From positions 1-43,896 of the forward strand of contig JABBOY010000028.1 of assembly GCA_012927585.1 (NCBI GenBank): a DNA stretch of 43,896 nucleotides, written 5' to 3'. Position 1 is the stretch's first letter. Every line of letters starts with the position of its first letter. This document shows, piece after piece, positions 24,896-32,241 of the stretch. Origin of the DNA: Glaciimonas sp. (GTDB taxonomy: Bacteria; Pseudomonadota; Gammaproteobacteria; Burkholderiales; Burkholderiaceae_D). The notes under the pieces were generated by a model, which saw only the letters and a program-made list of their open reading frames with translations, did not search any database and had not been told where the DNA came from. The translations under genes and the position numbers were made by a program.

Positions 24896-25924
24896 ATGAC
24901 ACTTAAAGGAAAAAAAATCACTGTCCACGACATGACATTGCGTGACGGCATGCATCCGAAGCGGCACCAGATGACGCTGGAACAAATGACCACCATCGCA
25001 CAAGGACTGGACGCCGCCGGTGTGCCGCTGATCGAAGTCACGCATGGCGATGGCTTGGGCGGCTCGTCGGTCAACTACGGCTTTCCCGCTCATACCGATG
25101 AGCAATACCTGTCGGCCGTGATCCCGCTGATGAAGAACGCCAAGGTATCGGCACTGCTGTTGCCCGGCATCGGCACCATCGATCATTTGCAGATGGCGCG
25201 CGATCTGGGCGTCCACACGATTCGTGTCGCGACCCATTGCACGGAAGCAGATGTCTCGCAACAGCATATCCGCTATGCCCGCAAGCTGGAGATGGATACG
25301 GTCGGTTTTCTGATGATGGCGCACATGGCGTCACCGGAAAAGCTGCTGGAGCAGGCGCTGCTGATGGAAAGCTATGGCGCCAACTGTATCTATTGCACCG
25401 ACTCGGCCGGCTACATGCTGCCGGAAGACGTCAAGGCCCGCATCGGCCTGCTGCGCGAAAAGCTGAAACCGGCAACCGAACTCGGCTTTCACGCTCATCA
25501 CAATCTGGCGATGGGCGTGGCTAATTCGCTGGTGGCGGTGGAGTACGGCGCCAACCGGATCGACGCGGCGGCGGCCGGACTCGGCGCCGGTGCCGGCAAT
25601 ACGCCGATGGAAGTGTTGATTGCGGTCTGCGCCCGGGCCGGAATCGAGACCGGAGTCGATGTGTTCAAGATCCAGGATGTGGCTGAAGACCTGGTGGTGC
25701 CGATGATGGATTTTCCGATCCGTATCGACCGCGACGCGCTCACGCTGGGTTATGCGGGCGTGTACGGCTCGTTCCTGCTGTTTGCCAAACGGGCCGAGAA
25801 ACAATACGGGGTGCCGGCACGCGACATTCTGGTCGAAATGGGCCGGCGCGGTATGGTCGGCGGCCAGGAAGACATGATCGAGGATACCGCCATGACTATG
25901 GCGCGGGCCCGCGGATTGCGATAA
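24896..25924 (+). CDS. dmpG: 4-hydroxy-2-oxovalerate aldolase DmpG
   Basis: 342 aa, HMGL-like TIM barrel. Residues expected for the class are R16 and D17 ([10 protein letters not shown]), H20, and metal ligands H199 and H201 (GFHAHHN). It splits 4-hydroxy-2-oxovalerate to pyruvate and acetaldehyde, which is passed to DmpF. AAGGAATAGCC precedes the ATG. Confidence 0.95.
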   Translation: MTLKGKKITVHDMTLRDGMHPKRHQMTLEQMTTIAQGLDAAGVPLIEVTHGDGLGGSSVNYGFPAHTDEQYLSAVIPLMKNAKVSALLLPGIGTIDHLQMARDLGVHTIRVATHCTEADVSQQHIRYARKLEMDTVGFLMMAHMASPEKLLEQALLMESYGANCIYCTDSAGYMLPEDVKARIGLLREKLKPATELGFHAHHNLAMGVANSLVAVEYGANRIDAAAAGLGAGAGNTPMEVLIAVCARAGIETGVDVFKIQDVAEDLVVPMMDFPIRIDRDALTLGYAGVYGSFLLFAKRAEKQYGVPARDILVEMGRRGMVGGQEDMIEDTAMTMARARGLR

Positions 25925-25952
25925 ACGGGTTTGCACCCACAAGGATAAAAAA

Positions 25953-26741
25953 ATGATATTAGACCAAAGCACTATTAACAATCTCGCCGAGCATCTTGAA
26001 AACTGCGAATTGCAGGCACGCGATACCGCCAAAATCACCGACGAATATCCGCAGATGGATTGGGACGATGCGTATGCAATTCAGGAAGCCATCAAGCAGC
26101 GCAAAATTGCCCGCGGCTGCCGCATCGTCGGCCTCAAGGCGGGCCTGACTTCGCACGCCAAGATGCAGCAGATGGGCGTGTCGATGCCGGTATTCGGCTT
26201 TCTGGCCGATTATTTTTCGGTGCCGGAAGGCAGCGCGGTAAAACTGTCTGAGTTGATTCACCCGAAAGTCGAGCCGGAAATCGCCTTCGTCACCAAGGCC
26301 GTATTAAAAGGCCCGGGATGCCATATCGGCGCCGTGTTGGCGGCTACTGATTTCGTGATGCCGGCGATTGAAATCATCGATTCGCGCTACCGCGATTTCA
26401 AGTTCGACCTGAAAAGCGTGATTGCCGACAATTGTTCATCGTCACGTTTCGTGCTGGGTGCGCGGATGCGTCCGGTCGATGACCTCGACTTGCGCACGCT
26501 CGGCGTGGTGATGGAAAAAAATGGCGAAATTGTCGCCCTCGGTGCCGGTGCTGCGGTGCTCGGCCATCCGGCTGCAGCAATTGCAATGCTGGCTAATCTG
26601 CTGGGCGAGCGCGGCGAGGAAATCCCGGCCGGCACCCTGATTCTGTCCGGCGCGATTACCGAGGCGGTGATGGTCAAGGCCGGCGACAACGTCAACTTGC
26701 GGGTGCAAGACTTGGGCAGTGTCAACGTGCGTTTCATTTAA
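25953..26741 (+). CDS. dmpH: 4-oxalocrotonate decarboxylase DmpH
   Basis: 262 aa, same superfamily as DmpE (GLKAGLTSHAKMQQMGVSMPVFGFL, HPKVEPEIAFV, EIIDSRYRDFKFDLKSVIADN). Decarboxylates 2-oxohex-3-enedioate to 2-hydroxypentadienoate. It is followed 11 nt later by the tautomerase gene dmpI, as in other meta operons. Confidence 0.93.
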   Translation: MILDQSTINNLAEHLENCELQARDTAKITDEYPQMDWDDAYAIQEAIKQRKIARGCRIVGLKAGLTSHAKMQQMGVSMPVFGFLADYFSVPEGSAVKLSELIHPKVEPEIAFVTKAVLKGPGCHIGAVLAATDFVMPAIEIIDSRYRDFKFDLKSVIADNCSSSRFVLGARMRPVDDLDLRTLGVVMEKNGEIVALGAGAAVLGHPAAAIAMLANLLGERGEEIPAGTLILSGAITEAVMVKAGDNVNLRVQDLGSVNVRFI

Positions 26742-26752
26742 GGAAAATCAGT

Positions 26753-26944
26753 ATGCCAATTTGCCAAATCCATTTGCTGGAAGGTCGCACCGTCGAGCAA
26801 AAAAGAATGTTGATCGCAAAAATTACGGAAGCCATGTTCGAAGCAATCGGTGCCAAGCCGGAAACCGTGCGCGTGATCCTCACCGAGATGCCGAAGGAGC
26901 ATTTCGGCATCGGCGGCAAGAGCGCCGGAGAACTCGGAAAATGA
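26753..26944 (+). CDS. dmpI: 4-oxalocrotonate tautomerase DmpI
   Basis: 63 aa, the normal size. After Met removal the catalytic proline is N-terminal (MPICQIHLLEGR). R12, R40 (ETVRVIL) and F51 (HFGIGG), counted with Met, match conserved active-site residues. It isomerises 2-hydroxymuconate to 4-oxalocrotonate, completing the dehydrogenative branch. TTAAGGAAAATC precedes the ATG. Its stop overlaps the ATG of a 19-codon frame. Confidence 0.95.
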   Translation: MPICQIHLLEGRTVEQKRMLIAKITEAMFEAIGAKPETVRVILTEMPKEHFGIGGKSAGELGK

Positions 26945-27000
26945 CTATAACCCGTGAACAAGTCAACGTGGTCGTTCCGCCTGCCTTGCTCATGGGCTGA
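26941..27000 (+). pseudogene. 19-codon frame overlapping dmpI, possible truncated gene start
   Basis: ATG 26941 overlaps the dmpI stop by 4 nt (ATGA) and reads MTITREQVNVVVPPALLMG before TGA at 26998. The overlap is typical of a real operon start, and the sequence looks like an enzyme N-terminus cut off early. It resembles in style the beginning of iron-containing alcohol dehydrogenases, but this is too short to claim. It may mark the junction where the toluene monooxygenase module joined. Confidence 0.35.
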
Positions 27001-27073
27001 CAAGGCGCTTCTGTTTGGATGAGTGTGAACCCCAAAATAAGATGGTGGGAATGTCGCATTATTGTTTATCAAG

Positions 27074-27125
27074 TCGATTATTTGATCAGTCTCGAACTGC
27101 AGATTTGATCATTTCAGCAGTTGTT
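27074..27125. promoter_or_regulatory. DmpR-type upstream activating sites before tmoA (UAS block B)
   Basis: Near-copy of the block at 13791-13842. UAS1 TCGATTATTTGATCAG (27074) and UAS2 TTGATCATTTCAGCAG (27105) are 31 bp apart and each match 12 of 16 positions of TTGATCAATTGATCAA. Similarity to block A extends through the spacer (GAACTGC-GATT) and beyond UAS2 (CAG-AGTTGTT), which indicates duplication rather than chance. Block B fits the consensus slightly better than block A. Confidence 0.7.
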
Positions 27126-27150
27126 CAGATTACATTTTTGTATACATAAA

Positions 27151-27166
27151 TGGGACATTTTGTCCT
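27151..27166 (+). promoter_or_regulatory. Degenerate sigma-54-like promoter of the tmo operon
   Basis: TGGGACATTTTGTCCT aligns without gaps to the phenol promoter 14030-14045 and both are followed by GATA. The -24 GG is kept but the -12 GC has become CC, so function is doubtful. The element also forms the inverted repeat GGACA-TTT-TGTCC. The second UAS ends only ~30 bp upstream. Confidence 0.4.
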
Positions 27167-27188
27167 GATAACTTAAAAGGAGATTGTA

Positions 27189-28694
27189 ATGGCTTTACTA
27201 ACTCGAATGGACTGGTATGACATCGCCCGAACGACCAACTGGTCGCCGAAATATGTTATGGAAAACGAGCTTTTTCCGGTAGAAATGGCCGGCGACTATG
27301 GCCTGCCCCAAGAAGCGTGGGAAAAATATGATGAGCCTTACAAGCAAACCTATCCTGAATACGTAAAGGTGCAGCGCGAGAAGGACGCGGGGGCTTACTC
27401 GGTCAAGGCTGCGCTGGAGCGTTCCCAAATCTTCGAAAATTCGGATCCGGGCTGGAAGTCTGTGATCAAGGCCCATTATGGTGCACTAGCGAGACTTGAA
27501 TATGCTGCGGCCAGTGCTGAAGCGCGCATGATGCGTTTCTCCAAAGCACCGGGCATGCGCAACATGGCCACCCTTGGCTGTCTGGACGAAATGCGCCACG
27601 GGCAGATCCAGCTCTATTTCCCGCACGAGCATGTGTCGAAAGATCGTCAAATGGATTGGGCGCACAAGGCCATAGACACCAACGAGTGGGCCATGATTGC
27701 AGCGCGTCATTTCTTTGACGACATCATGATGACGCGCGATGCCATCAGCGTTTCCATCATGCTCACCTTCAGCTTTGAAACCGGCTTTACCAACATGCAG
27801 TTTCTGGGCCTGGCGGCGGATGCAGCCGAAGCCGGGGACCACACCTTTGCCAGCCTGATCTCCAGCATTCAGACCGACGAATCGCGCCACGCGCAAATCG
27901 GCGGCCCGGCACTGCAGGTGCTGATTGAAAACGGCAAGAAGGCCGAAGCCCAGAAGAAGGTGGACATCGCTTTCTGGCGTGCCTGGAAACTATTCTCAGT
28001 CTTGACCGGCCCGATGATGGACTACTACACACCTCTCGAACATCGAAAGCAATCGTTCAAGGAGTTCATGGAGGAGTGGATCGTTGCCCAGTTCGAGCGT
28101 GCCCTGACGGACCTCGGACTCGATCTGCCCTGGTATTGGGATCACTTCCTCGAAGAGTTGGGTGAAACGCACCACGGCATGCATCTCGGTGTCTGGTTCT
28201 GGCGGCCTACCGTATGGTGGAACCCGGCAGCAGGTGTAACCCCGGCGGAACGCGATTGGCTGGAAGAAAAGTATCCTGGCTGGAACGACACCTGGGGCCA
28301 GTGTTGGGATGTGATCATCGACAATGTGGTCGACGGCAATATGGCCATGACCTATCCCGAGACATTGCCGATGGTGTGCAACATGTGCAATCTGCCGATT
28401 AACTACACGCCGGGCAAGAAGTGGAACGTCAAGGACTTCCCGCTTGAGTACAAGGGTCGCCTGTATCACTTTGGGTCCGAACAGGATCGCTGGTGTTTCG
28501 AACAGGAACCGGAACGCTACGCAGGTCATCTGAGCCTTGTTGATCGTTTTCTCGCCGGCATGATCCAGCCGATGGATCTGGGGGGGGCTCTGAATTACAT
28601 GAGCTTGGCTCCAGGAGAGATTGGTGACGATGCGCATAACTATGCGTGGGCCGAGGTTTACAAAGCAATGGGTTCCGTCAAAAAAGCAAACTGA
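27189..28694 (+). CDS. tmoA: Toluene monooxygenase alpha subunit TmoA
   Basis: 501 aa, same length class and numbering as TmoA of toluene 4-monooxygenase. Diiron ligands E104, E134, H137, E197, E231, H234 and T201 are at the canonical positions. A YHS-like Cys segment (CNMCNLPINYTP ... WCFEQEPERYAGH) lies near the C-terminus. It hydroxylates toluene, benzene or phenols in the cytosol. Residues 100 and 103, which tune regiospecificity, are Leu and Leu here rather than Ile/Gly (T4MO) or Ile/Glu (ToMO), so the product position cannot be assigned. AAAGGAGATTGTA precedes the ATG. Confidence 0.95.
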   Translation: MALLTRMDWYDIARTTNWSPKYVMENELFPVEMAGDYGLPQEAWEKYDEPYKQTYPEYVKVQREKDAGAYSVKAALERSQIFENSDPGWKSVIKAHYGALARLEYAAASAEARMMRFSKAPGMRNMATLGCLDEMRHGQIQLYFPHEHVSKDRQMDWAHKAIDTNEWAMIAARHFFDDIMMTRDAISVSIMLTFSFETGFTNMQFLGLAADAAEAGDHTFASLISSIQTDESRHAQIGGPALQVLIENGKKAEAQKKVDIAFWRAWKLFSVLTGPMMDYYTPLEHRKQSFKEFMEEWIVAQFERALTDLGLDLPWYWDHFLEELGETHHGMHLGVWFWRPTVWWNPAAGVTPAERDWLEEKYPGWNDTWGQCWDVIIDNVVDGNMAMTYPETLPMVCNMCNLPINYTPGKKWNVKDFPLEYKGRLYHFGSEQDRWCFEQEPERYAGHLSLVDRFLAGMIQPMDLGGALNYMSLAPGEIGDDAHNYAWAEVYKAMGSVKKAN

Positions 28695-28701
28695 AAACCA
28701 T

Positions 28702-28736
28702 ATGAAAGATAGAGCCGGTGGTAATGAACGCCGGTT
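28702..28736 (+). other. Intercistronic hairpin between tmoA and tmoB
   Basis: GAGCCGG and CCGGTTC (one G-U pair) flank a short loop within the 71-nt gap. It is one of three hairpins placed between tmo genes. It probably affects mRNA stability or partial termination. Confidence 0.4.
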
Positions 28737-28765
28737 CAATGATTAACCTGATGTAGGAGAAAAAA

Positions 28766-29032
28766 ATGGCTTTATTTCCCTTGAGTTCCAATTTCGAAGG
28801 CGACTTTGTGCTGCAACTGCTGCCGGTCGATACCGAGAACACCATGGACGAAGTGGCTGCGGCTGCTGCCCATCATTCGGTGGGGCGGCGCGTTCGGGCC
28901 CGACCGGGCCACATTCTGCGTATTCGTCGGCAAGGTAGTGATGAATTTCTGCCGCGCACTATGAAGGTGGCTGAAGCGGGCTTCAAGCCTACAGAAACTA
29001 TTGAGATCATTTGGGAAGCTCCCACGCACTAA
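28766..29032 (+). CDS. tmoB: Toluene monooxygenase gamma subunit TmoB
   Basis: 88 aa, a ubiquitin-like-fold gamma subunit typical of four-component toluene monooxygenases (MALFPLSSNFEGDFVLQLLPVDTENTMDEVA ... EIIWEAPTH). It completes the alpha-beta-gamma hydroxylase. TAGGAGAAAAAA precedes the start. Confidence 0.93.
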   Translation: MALFPLSSNFEGDFVLQLLPVDTENTMDEVAAAAAHHSVGRRVRARPGHILRIRRQGSDEFLPRTMKVAEAGFKPTETIEIIWEAPTH

Positions 29033-29042
29033 GGATGTGACG

Positions 29043-29080
29043 GGAAATCGCGGCGACTCTAAAAAGAGCCGCAAATTTCC
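29043..29080 (+). other. Intercistronic hairpin between tmoB and tmoC
   Basis: Outer stem GGAAAT / ATTTCC and inner stems GCGG / CCGC and CTCT / AGAG around an AAAA loop occupy most of the 66-nt gap. No U-run follows. The tmoC ribosome site (ACAGGAAACG) comes right after the hairpin. Confidence 0.5.
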
Positions 29081-29098
29081 TAAACAGGAAACGCAAAC

Positions 29099-29434
29099 AT
29101 GACATTCAAAAAAGTATGCACCCTCGATGACCTTTGGGAAGGTGAAATGGAATCATTCGAGGTAAATGGGCTGGATATTTTGCTGGTATGTGCCGCGGGC
29201 GGCGTAATCAAAGCATTCCAGGGCATGTGTCCACATCAGGATATACCTTTGGCAGAAGGCAAGTTCGATGGCAAGACGGTGATCTGCCGGGCGCATCTTT
29301 GGCAGTTCGATGCTTGTTCAGGCAAGGGAATAAATCCAGCCGACTGTGCATTGGCCGAGTACCCGGTAAAGATCGAGGGCGACGATGTCCTGGTGGAAAC
29401 CGAGGGTGTCAAACCTCTGTTTGCTCACACATGA
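29099..29434 (+). CDS. tmoC: Rieske ferredoxin TmoC
   Basis: 111 aa. Rieske 2Fe-2S ligands C44 and H46 (GMCPHQD) and C63 and H66 (VICRAHLWQFD). Carries electrons from TmoF to the diiron centre of TmoA. Its presence distinguishes this four-protein toluene monooxygenase from the three-protein phenol hydroxylase upstream. Confidence 0.95.
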   Translation: MTFKKVCTLDDLWEGEMESFEVNGLDILLVCAAGGVIKAFQGMCPHQDIPLAEGKFDGKTVICRAHLWQFDACSGKGINPADCALAEYPVKIEGDDVLVETEGVKPLFAHT

Positions 29435-29466
29435 AATAGATACGACAAACAAACAAGGAGACAGTA

Positions 29467-29784
29467 ATGAGCAATGCGACTGAAATTGTAAATAAACATA
29501 GCAATAACCGGGTGGGTCCCGTAATGCGAGCGGGGGAACTGGCTTTAGCGGTGGCAGAGGCGGCCAAGGAAGACAACCCGGGGCGGGATATTCGGGTCGA
29601 TGACAAACGCGCCTACCTTCGCATCGATACCGATGATGAAATGATTCTGCGGCGGGAGACGATTGAACGTGCGCTGGGACGTCCGTTCAAGATGAATGAT
29701 CTCGAGCTTGATCTCAGTTCCTTTTCTGGACGGATCGAGACGCTACCTGATCAGGTTCGTTTTTATTTCACCAAGCATCTTTGA
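29467..29784 (+). CDS. tmoD: Toluene monooxygenase effector TmoD
   Basis: 105 aa, MmoB/TmoD effector family (NRVGPVMRAGELALAVAEAAKEDNPGRDIRVDDKRAYLRI). It contains no cofactor and binds the hydroxylase to enhance coupling and specificity. CAAGGAGACAGTA precedes the ATG. Confidence 0.94.
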   Translation: MSNATEIVNKHSNNRVGPVMRAGELALAVAEAAKEDNPGRDIRVDDKRAYLRIDTDDEMILRRETIERALGRPFKMNDLELDLSSFSGRIETLPDQVRFYFTKHL

Positions 29785-29838
29785 AAAAACCAGTACCTGT
29801 CGATACCCGGCAACAACTAATAATAGAGGAGACAGATC

Positions 29839-30825
29839 ATGTCGGAAGTTCAAATATTAAAGCCACTCAAGACCTGGAGTCATCTGGCAGCACGCCGTCG
29901 CAAACCCAGCGAATATGAGATTGTTAGCACCAACCTGCATTACAACGACCGTGATGTCAATGCGCCGTATGAACTTGATCCCGATTTAGCCATGAACCAA
30001 TGGTGCAAGAAAAACACCTTTGGCAGTCCACTCAAACATGATGACTGGAACGCTTTTCGGGATCCAGAGGAGGTGGTTTACCGCAGCTATAACATGATGC
30101 AGGATGGTCAGGAAAATTATGTATTCGGCCTGTTTGATCAGTTCAATAGCCGTGAACATGATAAATCGCTTGACCCACGTTGGGCCGGCACCCTGGTACG
30201 GTTGTACACGCCTGTACGTTATCTCTTTCACACAGTTCAGATGGCTTCGGCCTACGTCGGTCAGATGGCGCCAGCCAGCACCATCACCAACTGCAATTAT
30301 TTTCAGATGGCAGATTCATATCGATGGTTGAGTCATACCGCTTACCGCACCAAGGAGCTCTCGCTTGCTTTTTCGGATAAGGGTTTTGCTGCCATTGAGC
30401 GTAATTATTGGGAAACCGATACGGCATGGCAGGGTTTCCGCGAGTTGATGGAAAAGGTTCTTGTGACCTGGGACTGGGCTGAGGCTTTTGTGGCCCTAAA
30501 CCTGGTCGCCAAGCCTGCTATCGATGAGGCTATGTTGCGCAAGCTGGGCGAATCGGCCCGTCATAACGGTGACATGCTGCTTGGCCTGCTGAACGATGCG
30601 CAACTGATTGATGCCGCGCGGCATCGCCGCTGGGCGACTGCGCTGGTCAAGATGGCGCTCGAAAAGCCGGGTAATTTAGAAGTCATCAAGGGCTGGATTG
30701 CCAAGTGGGAGCCCTTGGCCGACAAGGCGATCGAGGCCTATTGCGGCGCGCTGGCAGATGTGCCTGACGCTACGGAATCGGCCAAGCTGGCTACCCGCGA
30801 TTTCCGCCGTTCATTGGGGCTATAA
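29839..30825 (+). CDS. tmoE: Toluene monooxygenase beta subunit TmoE
   Basis: 328 aa, the beta subunit of the hydroxylase (LKTWSHLAARRRKPSEYEIVSTNLHY near the start, typical of TmoE/TouE). It is paralogous to DmpL but clearly of the toluene group. GAGGAGACAGATC precedes the ATG. tmoF follows after a 75-nt gap with a strong hairpin. Confidence 0.94.
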   Translation: MSEVQILKPLKTWSHLAARRRKPSEYEIVSTNLHYNDRDVNAPYELDPDLAMNQWCKKNTFGSPLKHDDWNAFRDPEEVVYRSYNMMQDGQENYVFGLFDQFNSREHDKSLDPRWAGTLVRLYTPVRYLFHTVQMASAYVGQMAPASTITNCNYFQMADSYRWLSHTAYRTKELSLAFSDKGFAAIERNYWETDTAWQGFRELMEKVLVTWDWAEAFVALNLVAKPAIDEAMLRKLGESARHNGDMLLGLLNDAQLIDAARHRRWATALVKMALEKPGNLEVIKGWIAKWEPLADKAIEAYCGALADVPDATESAKLATRDFRRSLGL

Positions 30826-30838
30826 GTTCGTTCCTGGA

Positions 30839-30871
30839 GTACCGCAGGCACCAACGAGGCGCCTGCGGTAC
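30839..30871 (+). other. Strong intercistronic hairpin between tmoE and tmoF
   Basis: GTACCGCAGGC / GCCTGCGGTAC is a perfect 11-bp stem with an 11-nt loop in the tmoE-tmoF gap, followed by AGCCAAAAACCC. It could partly terminate transcription or protect the upstream mRNA, lowering reductase synthesis relative to the hydroxylase subunits. Confidence 0.55.
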
Positions 30872-30900
30872 AGCCAAAAACCCATTAATTGGAATTGTTT

Positions 30901-31923
30901 ATGACCCAAGCCAGAATAACGACTGAAGGCGAAGAAAGTATCTTTGACCAGGTGGGAGGAGACACCGTCTTGCGCGCTGCCCTGCGTGCAGGTGTTGGTT
31001 TCCCTTACGAATGTAACTCAGGTGGTTGTGGTAGTTGCAAGTTCGAAGTGCTTGAGGGGGACGTTGAGAATCTTTGGCCGGAGGCTCCTGGCCTTACCGA
31101 GCGGGACCGACGAAAAGGGCGCCTGCTGGCCTGTCAATGTCGGGCCAGCACCGACCTGCGTATCAAGGTTCGAATAACACCGGAATTTTTGCCCGTCATT
31201 ACGCCCCAACGCATTCGCGCCAGATTCGTTGCCATGAATGAGATCACGCATGACATTCGCCAGTTTCGGTTTGTAACTGTGGGTGGCGCTGATTTTCTGG
31301 CTGGTCAGTACGCGATGCTTGCGATTCCTGGGGTCAGCACTCCCCGTGCTTATTCCATGTCAAATGTCGGCAATAACGAAGGTGAATGGCACTTTCAGAT
31401 TCGTCGTGTTGCCAATGGTGTAGCCACTGACAAACTATTTCATCATCTTCACGTCGGTGATGAGATCGAGATAGATGGCCCTTACGGTCTTGCCTATTTG
31501 AGAACAGAGGTCACACGCGACATCGTCTGCGCGGCGGGGGGGTCCGGCTTGGCGCCTATGGTTTCGATTGCCCGAAAGGCAGCGCAATCCGGCATGCTGA
31601 AGACGCGTCAGCTCCACTTTTTTTATGGCGGCAGAACACCCAGCGATATCTGTGGTGAAACCTTCCTGCGCGAGCTCCCCGGCTATGGGGACCGCATTCA
31701 TTTTCATCCGGTAGTTTCTCTACCCCATGGAGATTCTGGCGCACATTGGAGTGGTGAAACAGGCTTTGTCCACGAACTGGTGCGGCGTGTTTTCGGGGAT
31801 TCCTTGCCCGGTTTCGAGTTTTACTTCGCTGGCCCGCCGCCGATGACGCAGACGTTACAGGAAATGTTGATGGTGGGTTACCACGTACCCTTCGAGCAGA
31901 TTCACTTCGATCGCTTCTTTTGA
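30901..31923 (+). CDS. tmoF: Toluene monooxygenase NADH reductase TmoF
   Basis: 340 aa from ATG 30901; the frame reaches back 4 codons to 30889. An N-terminal plant-type 2Fe-2S domain (C38, C43, C46, C78), FAD domain with RAYSMSNV, and NAD domain with AAGGSGLAPM and FAGPPPMTQ. It feeds electrons to TmoC. The ribosome site is weaker (TTGGAATTG) than for the other tmo genes, consistent with a lower need for reductase. Confidence 0.94.
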   Translation: MTQARITTEGEESIFDQVGGDTVLRAALRAGVGFPYECNSGGCGSCKFEVLEGDVENLWPEAPGLTERDRRKGRLLACQCRASTDLRIKVRITPEFLPVITPQRIRARFVAMNEITHDIRQFRFVTVGGADFLAGQYAMLAIPGVSTPRAYSMSNVGNNEGEWHFQIRRVANGVATDKLFHHLHVGDEIEIDGPYGLAYLRTEVTRDIVCAAGGSGLAPMVSIARKAAQSGMLKTRQLHFFYGGRTPSDICGETFLRELPGYGDRIHFHPVVSLPHGDSGAHWSGETGFVHELVRRVFGDSLPGFEFYFAGPPPMTQTLQEMLMVGYHVPFEQIHFDRFF

Positions 31924-32241
31924 GCGGAAGCCTACGATTATTTGTCCCTTGTCAAATCAAACTGTCGCACAGGGTCGCTTTGCTTTAAGCCCGGCATGGG
32001 AAGGTTTCATATAGCGCTCGACACAGGAGACGAAAATTAAAAGAGGTTGTTCATAGTAGATAAACAGGAAGACATCCGGTACACCGGAATTCTGGACAGT
32101 TCCATGTTTTGCGAATCACGAGATTCTTTGGCGGGGTGGATAACAGCCTTTTCATATAAAAGCGGATGGACGATGTAAATACTCATTTGGCCGTAACAAG
32201 AACAATGTATTTATCACAAATAAAATAGAGGAGACATAAAA
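31924..32241. other. Intergenic region between tmoF and the FadL-like gene, 318 bp
   Basis: No gene is supported. It holds a ribosome-site-like ACAGGAGACGAAA at 32024-32035 followed by ATT instead of ATG, perhaps a lost gene start, and a small hairpin TCCGG-TACA-CCGGA near 32080. No sigma-54 consensus or UAS-like block was found, so the FadL-like gene may be transcribed from tmo. Confidence 0.45.

Larger units (their letters stand above)
27001..27188. other. Control region between meta operon and toluene monooxygenase operon
   Basis: 188 bp without a gene and with no convincing terminator for the meta operon, so read-through into tmoA is possible. It contains UAS block B (27074-27125) and a promoter-like element (27151-27166). 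Confidence 0.6.
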
